Origin: JBEIQE01 sp040376705
Lineage (GTDB): Bacteria; Pseudomonadota; Alphaproteobacteria; UBA2400
NCBI GenBank assembly: GCA_040376705.1
Contig: JBEIQE010000002.1
Coordinates: 301,902-365,901 of the forward strand
Length of the DNA stretch: 64,000 nucleotides
Direction: 5' to 3'
The translations under genes and the position numbers were made by a program. The notes under the pieces were generated by a model. That model saw nothing but the letters and a program-made list of their open reading frames with translations, did no database searches and was not told where the DNA came from. Positions 41,084 through 50,816 of this stretch are shown one piece after another (positions within the stretch are counted from its first letter, which is position 1; every line of letters starts with the position of its first letter).

Positions 41084-41581
41084 ATGGAAAACGTATGTGG
41101 AATTTTCGAGAGCCGACTGACCGCAGAGAATGCCATGGTCGAGCTGCTCAGCGCCGGTATCGAGCAGAGCCAGATCAGCCTTATCGTTTCGGGCGCGACC
41201 CGCGACAAGCTGCTGATTGTTGGCCGCGATGAAGCCGGTGAAGCCTCCAAGGGCGCCGTTGCAGGTGCCGTATTGGCTGGTGCGTTTGGCACATTGCTGG
41301 CTGGTGCTGTTGCGGTGGGTTCGCTTGCCGTACCCGGTAGCACCCTATTTATTGCCGGTCCGCTGGTGGCTGCCCTTTCGGGCGGTGCTGTGGGTGCGGT
41401 AACAGGCGGTATCATCGGTGCGCTGGTCAAGGCCGGTATTCCTGAAGCCGAAGCCAAGAAGTACGAGAGCGAGATTGACCGCGGCAAGGCCTTGCTGGTG
41501 GTTCATCCCGAGACAGATCAGCAGGCGGCACTCGCCCGCGCGGTCATCATTGATAGCGGAGCACTCACTGCAGCAGCGTAG
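41084..41581 (+). CDS. Glycine-rich general-stress protein (YflT/DUF1269-like)
   Basis: A 165-residue protein. Its N-terminus CGIFESRLTAENAMVELLSA is an alpha-beta domain of the 'general stress protein 17M-like' type. Two glycine- and alanine-rich hydrophobic stretches follow (AVAGAVLAGAFGTLLAGAVA and SGGAVGAVTGGIIGALV), then the GIPEAEAKKYESEIDRGKAL motif common in these proteins. Likely membrane-associated and induced by stress, which fits the EcfG-type promoter just upstream. Biochemical role unknown. Confidence 0.8.
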   Translation: MENVCGIFESRLTAENAMVELLSAGIEQSQISLIVSGATRDKLLIVGRDEAGEASKGAVAGAVLAGAFGTLLAGAVAVGSLAVPGSTLFIAGPLVAALSGGAVGAVTGGIIGALVKAGIPEAEAKKYESEIDRGKALLVVHPETDQQAALARAVIIDSGALTAAA

Positions 41582-41648
41582 CGATACGCAGCGGTAGTGA
41601 CGCGGAAGGGAGCGGGGTCACACACGCTCTCTTTACGTTTGTGCGTGA

Positions 41649-44513
41649 TCAGGCTTTTTTGCGGACCTTTTCTTTGGTCTGTGCCTTCTCGAGGTAGGGG
41701 ATCAGGTATTTGCCGGTATAGCTGCCCTTTACCTTGGCCACATCCTCGGGCGTGCCTTGGGCAACCAGATGCCCGCCTTCATCGCCGCCTTCGGGGCCTA
41801 GATCAATCACCCAGTCGGCCGTTTTTATCACCTCAAGGTTATGCTCGATGATGACCATGGAGTTACCGTTATCAACCAGCTCCTGCAGCACTTCTAAGAG
41901 CTTTTCAACATCGGCAAAGTGCAGGCCGGTGGTGGGCTCATCAAGAATATAAAGTGTGCGGCCGGTCGCGCGCTTGCTCAGCTCCTTGGCCAGCTTCACG
42001 CGCTGCGCTTCACCGCCCGAAAGGGTGGTGGCGGGCTGCCCGATCTTGATATAGCTGAGGCCAACGCGGTTAAGCGTGGCCAGCTTCTCATGAATCATCG
42101 GCTGCGCCTTGAAGAAGGCCGCGCCTTCTTCAACCGTCATCTCCAGCACGTCCGAGATGTTCTTGTCCTTGTACTTAATCTCAAGTGTTTCGCGGTTGTA
42201 GCGCTTGCCATGGCATTCATCACAGGTCACATACACATCCGGCAGGAAGTGCATTTCGATCTTGATCACGCCATCGCCCTGGCACACCTCACAGCGGCCA
42301 CCCTTCACGTTAAACGAGAAGCGGCCGGGATCATACCCACGTGCCTTGCTCTCGGGCAGGCCGGTAAACCAGTCACGAATAGGCGTGAACGCACCGGTAT
42401 ATGTAGCGGGGTTCGAGCGCGGCGTACGGCCAATCGGCGACTGGTCAATATCGATGACTTTATCGAGATGCTCCATGCCCATGATGCTGTCGTGCAGACC
42501 GGCATGCTCACGCGAGCCGTTCAGCTTGCGCGCCAGCGCTTTGTAAAGCGTATCAATAACAAGGGTCGACTTACCGCCGCCGGATACCCCGGTGACGCAG
42601 GTCATCACGCCCAACGGAATGGCGGTGCTGATGTTCTTGAGGTTGTTTCCGCGTGCGCCTTTAATGGTGAGCTGGCGGGTTTTGCTGATGGCGCGTCGCT
42701 GCTCCGGCAGTGGAATGAAGCGCTTGCCCGAAAGATATTGCCCCGTAATGCTCTTGGGGTCTTTCATGATGTGCTGCGGCGTACCTTCGGAGATGATGGT
42801 GCCGCCATGCACCCCCGCACCGGGGCCCATGTCCACTACATGATCAGCGGTCATGATCGCGTCTTCATCGTGCTCAACCACAATAACAGTATTGCCGATA
42901 TCGCGCAGGCGCTTGAGGGTGGTGAGCAGACGGTCGTTATCGCGTTGATGCAAACCGATTGAAGGCTCATCGAGCACATATAATACGCCCGTAAGGCCCG
43001 AGCCGATTTGCGAAGCGAGGCGAATGCGCTGGCTTTCGCCACCCGAGAGCGTACCCGACGCGCGGTTAAGCGCGAGGTACGAGAGGCCCACGTTATTGAG
43101 GAACCCTAGGCGCTCGTTGATTTCCTTGAGCACGCGCAGGGCAATGTCGTTATCTTTCTTGCCCAGCTTTTTGGGCAGGGCCGCAAACCACTCACCCGCT
43201 TGCGAGATCGACATGGCAGCAACTTCGCTGATGTTCAGCTTGTTGATTTTAACCGCCAGCGCTTCGGGCTTCAGGCGGTGGCCATTACAGCTATCGCAGG
43301 GGTGCTCGCCCATGAAGCGCGACAGCTCTTCGCGGATGCTGCTGCTTTCGGTCTCTTTATAGCGGCGCTCAAGGTTGGGAATCACGCCTTCAAACGGGCG
43401 CTTGCTCTCGTAGCTGCGCACGCCGTCTTCAAACTTCAGGGTTACGTCCTTGTTGCCGGTGCCGTGCAGAATAACCTGCTGCAGCTGCTCGGGCAGGTCT
43501 TTCCACGGCGTATGCGTGCTGGCCTTGAACTGGCGGCACAGGTTCTCGAGAATCTGGATGGCGTGGTGGCTCTTGGCGCCAGCCCAGGGCGCAATCGCGC
43601 CTTCGTGCAGCGAGAGAGTTTCAACTGGAATAACCAGATCTGCATCAAAAACCGACTTCATGCCCAAACCATCGCAGGCCGGGCAGGCGCCGTGCGGGCT
43701 GTTGAATGAGAACAGGCGCGGTTCAATTTCTTCAATTGTAAAGCCGCTGACGGGGCAGGCGAACTTGCTCGACAGGGTCATGCGCTCGCCGCTATCGGCG
43801 TTCTCCACATATATAAGGCCGTCAGCCAGACGCAGGGCGGTTTCAACGCTATCGGCCACGCGGTTGCCCAGATCTTCCTTCAGCACGAGGCGGTCGACCA
43901 CCACTTCGATATCGTGCTTCTTCATCTTGTCGAGTTTGGGCACTTCGGGAATTTCGTAGAACTTGCCGTCGACCTTCACACGCTGGAAGCCCTTGGCCTG
44001 CAGCTCGAGCAGCTCCTTGCGGTACTCGCCCTTACGACCACGCACGATGGGCGCTAGGATGTAAAAACGCGTGTCCATGGGCTGAGCGTTGATCTTATCC
44101 ACCATCTGGGTGGGGGTCTGTGCCTCAATCGGCAGGCCAGTGGCAGGGGAGTAGGGCTTGCCGATGCGGGCGTAGAGCAGGCGCAGGTAGTCGTAAATTT
44201 CGGTCACCGTGCCCACGGTAGAGCGCGGGTTGCGGCTGGTGGTTTTCTGCTCGATTGAAATGGCAGGCGAGAGACCTTCAATGGTGTCTACATCCGGCTT
44301 CTGTTGCATTTCAAGGAATTGGCGGGCGTAGGCCGACAGGCTCTCGACGTAGCGGCGCTGGCCCTCGGCATAAATAGTGTCGAAGGCGAGGGAGGACTTG
44401 CCTGACCCCGAAAGGCCGGTGATGACCACCAGCTTGTCGCGCGGCAGATCGACGTTCACGTTCTTGAGATTGTGCTCGCGGGCACCACGAACGGAGATGA
44501 GGTCGTTGGACAT
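41649..44513 (-). CDS. uvrA: UvrABC excinuclease subunit A
   Basis: DNA-damage-recognition ATPase of nucleotide excision repair, 954 residues. Two ABC modules are visible: Walker A GLSGSGKSSLAFDTIYAEGQ and GVSGGGKSTLVIDTL, signatures LSGGESQRIRLA and LSGGEAQRVKLA, and zinc-finger cysteines CPACDGLG and CEVCQGDG...CDECHGKRY. No GTTC-N7-GTTC SOS box is seen in the 162-bp upstream region, which holds no other gene. Confidence 0.99.
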   Translation of the reverse strand: MSNDLISVRGAREHNLKNVNVDLPRDKLVVITGLSGSGKSSLAFDTIYAEGQRRYVESLSAYARQFLEMQQKPDVDTIEGLSPAISIEQKTTSRNPRSTVGTVTEIYDYLRLLYARIGKPYSPATGLPIEAQTPTQMVDKINAQPMDTRFYILAPIVRGRKGEYRKELLELQAKGFQRVKVDGKFYEIPEVPKLDKMKKHDIEVVVDRLVLKEDLGNRVADSVETALRLADGLIYVENADSGERMTLSSKFACPVSGFTIEEIEPRLFSFNSPHGACPACDGLGMKSVFDADLVIPVETLSLHEGAIAPWAGAKSHHAIQILENLCRQFKASTHTPWKDLPEQLQQVILHGTGNKDVTLKFEDGVRSYESKRPFEGVIPNLERRYKETESSSIREELSRFMGEHPCDSCNGHRLKPEALAVKINKLNISEVAAMSISQAGEWFAALPKKLGKKDNDIALRVLKEINERLGFLNNVGLSYLALNRASGTLSGGESQRIRLASQIGSGLTGVLYVLDEPSIGLHQRDNDRLLTTLKRLRDIGNTVIVVEHDEDAIMTADHVVDMGPGAGVHGGTIISEGTPQHIMKDPKSITGQYLSGKRFIPLPEQRRAISKTRQLTIKGARGNNLKNISTAIPLGVMTCVTGVSGGGKSTLVIDTLYKALARKLNGSREHAGLHDSIMGMEHLDKVIDIDQSPIGRTPRSNPATYTGAFTPIRDWFTGLPESKARGYDPGRFSFNVKGGRCEVCQGDGVIKIEMHFLPDVYVTCDECHGKRYNRETLEIKYKDKNISDVLEMTVEEGAAFFKAQPMIHEKLATLNRVGLSYIKIGQPATTLSGGEAQRVKLAKELSKRATGRTLYILDEPTTGLHFADVEKLLEVLQELVDNGNSMVIIEHNLEVIKTADWVIDLGPEGGDEGGHLVAQGTPEDVAKVKGSYTGKYLIPYLEKAQTKEKVRKKA

Positions 44514-44675
44514 TATCTAAAATACCGCCAATCAGAGGGTTTAAAGGGCACAAAACGGACAAAAGCGCGCAGTATATGGAGTGTAATTATCAAAAAGTCG
44601 AGTCCGCCGTGGGCGGCCTCTGGCGTAGTAGCACAAGACCCGCTAGAATAGCGAATACCGTCTAGAGGGGTTCTC

Positions 44676-45581
44676 ATGCTCGTTCGTCGTTTTGCCCATA
44701 ACTTTGCTGTGTCGCTCGCTGTTTGTGCAATCGCTTTGCTGGGCTCGCCCGCCTCGGCACAGAACGTATTTGCGCCCGCTGAGGATACGCCGCCTGCAGG
44801 GCAGGCTCAGCCGTTTAATCCATATGGCGGCGGTGGTACTTCCACTCCCGGCACTGCAGCCCCGCAGCAGGGTGGCGGTCTGTTCGCCCCCGCACCTGAC
44901 GTACCCGTCACCACCCCGCAGGTTACCCGCCCGCAGGAAAACGCGCCCATGGCCGCCCGCCCGAGCCAGCGTCCCGTACCGGCTGGTGAGCGCGATGAGT
45001 TTGCTTACCGCACCTTGGGTCTTGAAGTGCCGGCGGCAAACGCTGCCAATACCGACCCGTTGGCCGCCTTTACCCCAGAGCAGATTGAAACGGCGCGCAA
45101 AGGCTTTGCTGCGATGGAAGCCGATAATCCGCAGATGATTTCGCGCAACCCGTTCCGCCAGATCGATGCTATGGCTGCAACCGAAAAAGCGCAGGCCACT
45201 ATCATGGAGCGTGCCAAGACAGCCTGTAACTCCGACAGCCTGAACATCATGGTTTCGCCGCAGACCTTCACCCGCCATCCCGGTTCGGCCGAAGGCCTGA
45301 ACACCACTGGTGTGGCCATGGTTGGCCAGCTGCTGCAGCAGGTCTGCTCGGATAGCGCCCTACGTGGCAAGCTCACCACCAATGTGCCGATGATCACCAT
45401 TGTGAACCGCGCCAATGCTCCTGCGAACGTGATCACCACCGATGGCATCATCACCCTCTCGGCTGACTTTGCCAGCTCCGAGCCGCCGCAGGCTGGTGTC
45501 ATCCGCGCTGCTTTCGTCAAGGCAATCGAGGATACCGACAAGTTCATGACCACGCAGTCGGTGGTTCCGGGCCAGCAGTAA
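44676..45581 (+). CDS. Secreted Pro/Gly/Ala-rich protein of unknown function
   Basis: A 301-residue exported protein. Signal peptide (AVSLAVCAIALLGSPASAQ), then a Pro/Gly-rich linker to about residue 105 (FNPYGGGGTSTPGTAAPQQG, RPSQRPVPAGE) and a folded C-terminal domain with two Cys (TACNSDS, QQVCSDS). No family recognised. It sits between uvrA and ssb. Confidence 0.7.
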   Translation: MLVRRFAHNFAVSLAVCAIALLGSPASAQNVFAPAEDTPPAGQAQPFNPYGGGGTSTPGTAAPQQGGGLFAPAPDVPVTTPQVTRPQENAPMAARPSQRPVPAGERDEFAYRTLGLEVPAANAANTDPLAAFTPEQIETARKGFAAMEADNPQMISRNPFRQIDAMAATEKAQATIMERAKTACNSDSLNIMVSPQTFTRHPGSAEGLNTTGVAMVGQLLQQVCSDSALRGKLTTNVPMITIVNRANAPANVITTDGIITLSADFASSEPPQAGVIRAAFVKAIEDTDKFMTTQSVVPGQQ

Positions 45582-45638
45582 CGCAACAGCAGGTAAGGCC
45601 CGACTCGGCACTAACCCGTTTAAAGCAAAAAGGAATCA

Positions 45639-45666
45639 GGCCGGGCCCGCGGGTCCGGCTTTTTTC
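45639..45666 (+). terminator. Terminator before ssb
   Basis: GCCGG, GC-rich loop, CCGGC, then TTTTTT. It separates the secreted-protein gene from ssb. Confidence 0.75.
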
Positions 45667-45763
45667 TGTTCTTTCGCCACCGATTTTCTCGACACAGGCG
45701 CGTGGTTTTGAGCTAAGGTCGCGCTGGTTTTGAGTCTCAATTTCCTGCGGTGGAGAGTTCTGT

Positions 45764-46222
45764 ATGGCTGGTAGCGTGAATAAGGTTATTCTTGTTGGTA
45801 ATCTCGGTCGTGATCCCGAGGTCCGTTCGTTCCAGAGCGGCGACAAGGTGTGCAACCTCTCGATCGCCACCTCCGACAGCTGGAAAGACAAGAGCAGCGG
45901 CGAGCGCAAGGAAAAGACCGAGTGGCACCGCGTGGCCATCTATAACCAGAACCTCGTGACCATCGCCGAGAAGTATCTCAGCAAGGGCTCGAAGGTTTAC
46001 ATCGAAGGCAAGCTCGAAACCCGCGAGTACGAGAAGGATGGCCAGAAGCGCTATTCAACCGAAATCACCATCCGCCAGTTCGGCGGCGAGCTGACACTGC
46101 TCGACGGCAAGAGCGGCGCCACCGGCGATGCTCCGCGTATGGACGACGATACCCCGCAGGCCAGCAGCCGCCCCGCCATCTTGAGCAGCAAAAACCCGCT
46201 CGACGACGAAATCCCCTTCTAG
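45764..46222 (+). CDS. ssb: Single-stranded DNA-binding protein
   Basis: Tetrameric OB-fold protein coating ssDNA in replication and repair, 152 residues. The start MAGSVNKVILVGNLGRDPEV, EWHRVAIYNQNL and KGSKVYIEGKLETREY are typical. The acidic tail ends NPLDDEIPF, the conserved partner-binding tip. GGTGGAG precedes the ATG. The neighbouring GNAT gene is 15 bp downstream. Confidence 0.98.
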   Translation: MAGSVNKVILVGNLGRDPEVRSFQSGDKVCNLSIATSDSWKDKSSGERKEKTEWHRVAIYNQNLVTIAEKYLSKGSKVYIEGKLETREYEKDGQKRYSTEITIRQFGGELTLLDGKSGATGDAPRMDDDTPQASSRPAILSSKNPLDDEIPF

Positions 46223-46237
46223 AGCTGGAGGCTAGCT

Positions 46238-46690
46238 GTGCGTAGCTTTAAAGTTCGCCCGGCCGCAATTGAGGACCTCGAGGAATGCGTGTGGTTCGAC
46301 CGGCAGGAGTCGGTTGCACCTGCGCATGATGACCGCCATCGCCAGATGATTGAAAGCCGTATTTTCACGGCCGATATTCTGCTCGCCTGTGATGACGATA
46401 ATAAGGCTGTGGGTTACATCCGCATTGATCATCTCTGGCCCATGATGATGCCCACACTCAGCTGGATTTATGTAAAGCCGGACTGGCGCGAAACCGGCAT
46501 CATGGCTGGATTATATCAGAGCTTTATGGATATCATGCTCGAACGCGGCCATCGCAAATTCATGATGTCGACCACCACCAACCGCCCCAACATCATGGAC
46601 CTGTTCCGCACCATCGGACTACGCGAGTGTGGCCGTCTGGCTGTGTATCCCGATAACATCTCTGAGGTTTTTTACCTCGGTGAGGTATAA
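46238..46690 (+). CDS. GNAT-family acetyltransferase
   Basis: A 150-residue protein starting at a GTG preceded by TGGAGG. It has a GNAT-like strand-helix order: VRPAAIEDLEECVWFDRQES, AVGYIRIDHLWP, LSWIYVKPDWRETGIMAGLY (acetyl-CoA-binding turn, R/Q-x-x-G-x-A somewhat relaxed) and FRTIGLRECGRLA. The substrate is unknown. Probably co-transcribed with ssb. Confidence 0.7.
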   Translation: MRSFKVRPAAIEDLEECVWFDRQESVAPAHDDRHRQMIESRIFTADILLACDDDNKAVGYIRIDHLWPMMMPTLSWIYVKPDWRETGIMAGLYQSFMDIMLERGHRKFMMSTTTNRPNIMDLFRTIGLRECGRLAVYPDNISEVFYLGEV

Positions 46691-46766
46691 AGTCGCATTC
46701 AGTATCTAGTCAGAGTTGCAACTCTTTGTTACTTTCGGTCAACGTAATGATCTGGAAGGAACTATT

Positions 46767-49370
46767 ATGGCTGGAATGCGTTTGAAAACAGTTTTGGCCA
46801 TGGCAGTTGCGCTCTGGGTTTTACCTGCGGCACATGTTGCTGCCCAAAGCGTCACCACGCTTCCGGTTGAGGTCCAGTATGCTTTGCGTACCGCCGCGTC
46901 GCAGGGGCAGCCCCAGCTAGCCGCCGCGGTTCAAAAGGCGGTTGCCGCCAACCCCAGCCTGGCCCAATCCATCGTTAATCAGGCGGCGGCGCTCAAGCCC
47001 GCCATGACCAATCAGCTGGTGGCGGTTGCCAATACTGCCCTGAGCAAGCATTTTGCAGCGGCTGCAGCTGCCGCCGCTGCCAGCGGCGCGCCAGCCGCCA
47101 TTTCAACCACCGGTATGGTTATCGGTGGCGTTGTGGCAACCGGTGCAGCTGCAGGTGTGGCCGTAGCCGTTGGCGGTAGCGAGAGCGAAGATACGCCAGC
47201 ACAGGCCGAGTTTGCAGCAAGCTATGCCCTTGGCCAGATCGGTGCCAACAGTGCCTATAACCGCGGCGCTACCGGTGCGGGTGTGCTCATTGGTGTGGTC
47301 GATAGCGGTATCGATGAAAACAGCGCCGAGTTTACCGGTCGCATCGCCACCGGCGGCCAGAACTTCATTAGTGGTCGCACCGCCAGCAACATTCAGGACA
47401 GCCCGCTTGATGGCCATGGCACGCATGTGGCCGGCATCATCGCTGCCAATAAAAACAATACTGGTATGCATGGTGTCGCTTATGAATCCGATATTCTCGT
47501 GCTGCGCACCTTCGAAACCGTAAGCGCGGTTGAAGATTATACCGGCTCCAATTCCGATTTTGCCGATGCCTGGGTCTATGGCGATTCAATGGGCGTGAAG
47601 GTTTATAATGGCAGCTATGGCTCGGCCGCAGTCAACGTCTCTGCTTCGGCTGTACATTTTGATGCCATTGAGAATGCGTTGGATAATGGTGCTATCGCTG
47701 TTTTCTCGGCAGGTAACGATGGTTATCTCGATGGTCCGGGCTTCCCTGCGGGCATGCCTTACATTCAGCCAGCTAACGATGCAGCCGCAGCCGCTGCCAG
47801 CCTTTATGTGGGTAATACCGGTAAGGACTACTCGGCCTTGGCCGACCGCCTGATTGCTGTTGTTGCAACTGACCGCAACGGCTCGATCGCCAGCTATAGC
47901 AACCGCTGCGGCTATGCAGCTGCTTGGTGTATTGCCGCGCCGGGTACCGATATATTCTCAACAGTGCCTGACGTAACCTATATGAACATGAGCGGCACCT
48001 CGATGGCGGCCCCGTTGGTAACCGGCGCTGTGGCTCTGTTGATCGATCTTTACCCCAGCCTTACGCCGGTACAGATCGTTGACCGCCTGTTCACCACCGC
48101 CACCAAGACCGGTGTTTATGCCGATACCAGCGTTTATGGTAACGGCTTCCTCAACCTTGGTACTGCCACCAGTCTGGTGGCCAATGGCTTCATGATGACC
48201 GGCAATACGCTGGCCGACCGCTCCTTCAGCCTCGAGCAAAGCAGCATCAAACTGGCCCCGGCTTTTGGTGATGGTCTTTCGGCCTCGCTGAGCAATCGCA
48301 AGATGGCAGTGGTTGACAGCTTTGATGGCGCGCCCATCCGTATGGCCGCCAACTCGATGGTCGAGATTGGCGAAAGCAGCAACACCATTGATGACGGTGC
48401 CCGTGGCTTTGGCCGTGGCTTTGAGGTCGAGAAATTCGATGGAGCCATCTCGGGTACGGTCAGCTGGCGTCAGGTGCCGGGCAACAGCGAACACGATGCC
48501 TATACCGAAAGCCGTATTGTGACTTCGTTTAGCCCGGATACACAGGCGACCATCGGTTACATGAGTGATCCCGCCCTCGGCTTTGGCCTGATGGGTGAGG
48601 GCACGGTTGATGTGAGCAGCAGCCGCTCGGGCGGTGCGTTCCTCTCGCCGTATCTGGGCTTGACCGATAACAACCTCAGCTTCGTCACCGAAACCGAAAT
48701 CAGCGACATCAAGGTGCGCGCGGGTTCGTTCTTCGGCAGCGATGAAGACAAGCGCAGTGAGCAGACCTTTGGTGCCGCAACAGAAATGGTGTTCTCACCG
48801 TTTACTGGCAGCAGCGTGGGTATTCAGGCCGGTTTTGTCAGCGAGGGCTCGACCTTCCTTGGTACCGGTTCGGAAGGTGCGTTTGATATGGGCCGCACCA
48901 CCACCAGCTACGGCGGTATCTCGGGCAGCCTGCAGGTGGCACGTGATACTGAAGTTGTGGGCAGCTTCTTCCTCGGTGTCAGCCAGATCGATCCGGTGGC
49001 CGGTTCACTCGTTACTGGCTTTAGCGGTGTAACCTCAGACTCCTTCACCCTTGGCATTATCCATCGCAACATGTTGGTGAAGGACGATAGCTTTGGCTTC
49101 CTCATCAACCAGCCACTGCGTGTCAGCTCGGGTACGGCCAGCCTGCGCCTGCCATCCGGCGTTGATGCGTCTTACAATGTTGGCTACGATATGGTGAACG
49201 CGGGCCTCTCGCCCACTGGCCGCGAGGTTGACCTTGAGGCGTTCTATGCCAGCAGCCTGACCGACAAGACCGATCTTAACCTCAGCCTGATGTATCGCCA
49301 CCAGCCCGACCATGTGGCCGATGCGCCGGGTGAGGGTCAGGTGATGGTGCGAATCGAGCACGAATACTAA
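46767..49370 (+). CDS. Subtilisin-like (S8) autotransporter serine protease
   Basis: An 867-residue surface protease. Signal peptide (LKTVLAMAVALWVLPAAHVA), an Ala-rich helical region and a Gly/Val-rich hydrophobic stretch (STTGMVIGGVVATGAAAGVA) precede the S8 domain. The triad is Asp179 (GVVDSGID), His217 (GHGTHVAG) and Ser412 (SGTSMAAP). From about residue 590 a C-terminal autotransporter beta-barrel ends VMVRIEHEY. It should be exported and displayed or released at the cell surface. GGAAGGA precedes the ATG. Confidence 0.93.
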   Translation: MAGMRLKTVLAMAVALWVLPAAHVAAQSVTTLPVEVQYALRTAASQGQPQLAAAVQKAVAANPSLAQSIVNQAAALKPAMTNQLVAVANTALSKHFAAAAAAAAASGAPAAISTTGMVIGGVVATGAAAGVAVAVGGSESEDTPAQAEFAASYALGQIGANSAYNRGATGAGVLIGVVDSGIDENSAEFTGRIATGGQNFISGRTASNIQDSPLDGHGTHVAGIIAANKNNTGMHGVAYESDILVLRTFETVSAVEDYTGSNSDFADAWVYGDSMGVKVYNGSYGSAAVNVSASAVHFDAIENALDNGAIAVFSAGNDGYLDGPGFPAGMPYIQPANDAAAAAASLYVGNTGKDYSALADRLIAVVATDRNGSIASYSNRCGYAAAWCIAAPGTDIFSTVPDVTYMNMSGTSMAAPLVTGAVALLIDLYPSLTPVQIVDRLFTTATKTGVYADTSVYGNGFLNLGTATSLVANGFMMTGNTLADRSFSLEQSSIKLAPAFGDGLSASLSNRKMAVVDSFDGAPIRMAANSMVEIGESSNTIDDGARGFGRGFEVEKFDGAISGTVSWRQVPGNSEHDAYTESRIVTSFSPDTQATIGYMSDPALGFGLMGEGTVDVSSSRSGGAFLSPYLGLTDNNLSFVTETEISDIKVRAGSFFGSDEDKRSEQTFGAATEMVFSPFTGSSVGIQAGFVSEGSTFLGTGSEGAFDMGRTTTSYGGISGSLQVARDTEVVGSFFLGVSQIDPVAGSLVTGFSGVTSDSFTLGIIHRNMLVKDDSFGFLINQPLRVSSGTASLRLPSGVDASYNVGYDMVNAGLSPTGREVDLEAFYASSLTDKTDLNLSLMYRHQPDHVADAPGEGQVMVRIEHEY

Positions 49371-49394
49371 ACCCTTATATTCATTAAATAAAAT

Positions 49395-49484
49395 ATGTGG
49401 CGGAGCGTGAAAGCACATGTTGCTTTTGCGCTCTTCCTTTTTGTACTGTTCGGTCAGTTTCTAAGGCATCCCGGAGTTTCCTAA
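49395..49484 (+). CDS. Possible small membrane peptide (29 aa)
   Basis: A short ORF starting MWRSVKAHVAFALFLFVLFG and ending QFLRHPGVS, with one hydrophobic helix. Its stop touches the next ATG (TAAATG). No SD is visible, so it could be a chance ORF or a leader for the glycosyltransferase gene. Confidence 0.25.
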   Translation: MWRSVKAHVAFALFLFVLFGQFLRHPGVS

Positions 49485-50816
49485 ATGATCAAGTCACCCT
49501 GGCAAACCACCAATTCAGCTTTGCCTTATGCCAACAAGAGGTTGCTGACAGGGCTTTTATCGGTCATCACCTTCTCGGTTCTCAAAGGGCGTAAAGAGAT
49601 TACCCCCAGCCAGATCGACCGTGCTGCCACAGTGCTAGACGAGTTTACAGCCATCTCGAAAGTCAGTGATTTGAGCGCCCGCGATGTATACGCCGCCTCT
49701 TATCATGCTGCCAACCTGATTGCCGATCTGAGCCGTACCTCGGTTGGTGCCTCAGATCATTTCGGTTATATGATCGGCGCCTATCCGGATGATTTTGGCC
49801 GTAACGATCTGGGCTCGGACAAGCCGCTGTGGACCGGCGACAAGCAGACGGGCAAAACCCTGCTGGTGCATGCCGTCAAGCTGCAGGGTCTGGGCGATGT
49901 GTTCCAGTTCGCACCGCTGGTGAATGAAGCCAAGGCGCAGGGCGGGTTCGATAAGGTCATTTTTGAAGTGCCCAAGCGCATGGTACCGTTATTCGAGGGC
50001 AAGGGTCTGGCCGATATCGTGCATGCCAAGGGCGATCCGCTGCCCGCACATGATGCCGTTTTGCCCATGATGTCGCTGCCCAGTGTATTGGGCGTGAATC
50101 TGCAGAACTTCTATGCCCGCGAGGCCTATCTGGCCCCCACATGGAAGATTGCAACCCCCGAGAACGACTGGATTAATGCTAATATCCGTAACCGTCAGGT
50201 GCGCGGCGAGCTGGTGGTGGGTCTGGCCTGGCAGGGCGATGCGGGTAACTTCTCGCTCGAGCCGCACCGTTCGATGAATCTGGCGCAGCTGCACCCCTTG
50301 CTCGACCGTTTGGACAACACGCAGTTCATCTGCCTGCAAAATCCCATGGACGTGCCCAAGAGCCCGCTGGCCGAGCAGTTTGCGGCCCTGTCTGACCGTC
50401 AGCGCAGCAAGCTTACCATCCTGCCGGCCGAGTTTGATAAGGCCGTCATGTTTGCCGATACCATGCATGCCATGAAGGCTATGGATATGGTGGTTTCAAC
50501 CGATACCGGCACGGCGCATGCCGCTGGTGCAGCAGGCGCGCGTCTGGTGGTGCTGGGGCAGAATGGTTGCGAAATGCGTTACCCCACAGCCGCTATGGCC
50601 AGCCTGACTGGCGATTTTGGCGGCCAGCGCTGCCATGTGCAGCCACTCGAGTATTATGCGCAGGCCAGTCTGCTGCAGCAGCGTACGGCGGGTGACTGGA
50701 ATTCGGTGACCGATGCGCTGCTCAGCGAGCTGTCGTTCCGCGAAGTGCGCTACAGCAACGCCTCAGCCGACAAGCTGCCGGTCCGCCGCGTGGCACGCAT
50801 GCTCACCGAGATGTAA
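49485..50816 (+). CDS. GT9-like glycosyltransferase
   Basis: A 443-residue protein. Its central and C-terminal part follows the GT-B, family-9-like pattern of heptosyltransferase-related enzymes. HAVKLQGLGDVFQFAPLVNE (nucleotide-sugar Gly loop), LPAHDAVLPMMSLPSVLGVN, VVGLAWQGDAGNFSLEPHRS and MVVSTDTGTAHAAGAAGARL with the TDTGTAHLAG-like motif are visible. The N-terminal 100 residues are helical. It probably adds a sugar to an envelope glycan or protein. Directly downstream of the autotransporter, whose modification is a possibility. Confidence 0.8.
   Translation: MIKSPWQTTNSALPYANKRLLTGLLSVITFSVLKGRKEITPSQIDRAATVLDEFTAISKVSDLSARDVYAASYHAANLIADLSRTSVGASDHFGYMIGAYPDDFGRNDLGSDKPLWTGDKQTGKTLLVHAVKLQGLGDVFQFAPLVNEAKAQGGFDKVIFEVPKRMVPLFEGKGLADIVHAKGDPLPAHDAVLPMMSLPSVLGVNLQNFYAREAYLAPTWKIATPENDWINANIRNRQVRGELVVGLAWQGDAGNFSLEPHRSMNLAQLHPLLDRLDNTQFICLQNPMDVPKSPLAEQFAALSDRQRSKLTILPAEFDKAVMFADTMHAMKAMDMVVSTDTGTAHAAGAAGARLVVLGQNGCEMRYPTAAMASLTGDFGGQRCHVQPLEYYAQASLLQQRTAGDWNSVTDALLSELSFREVRYSNASADKLPVRRVARMLTEM

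Noticed and set aside
44514..44675. SOS box upstream of uvrA
   Set aside because: I looked for GTTC-N7-GTTC (alphaproteobacterial LexA site) in both orientations and found none.
46758..46782. Perfect GGAAC-N16-CGTT (EcfG-like) match
   Set aside because: It overlaps the SD and first codons of the S8 autotransporter, so transcripts would lack the start. About one random match is expected in a window of this size.
46748..46786. 12-codon Trp-containing ORF overlapping the autotransporter start
   Set aside because: It overlaps the SD and signal-peptide codons of a clear gene and has no hairpin or conserved ending.
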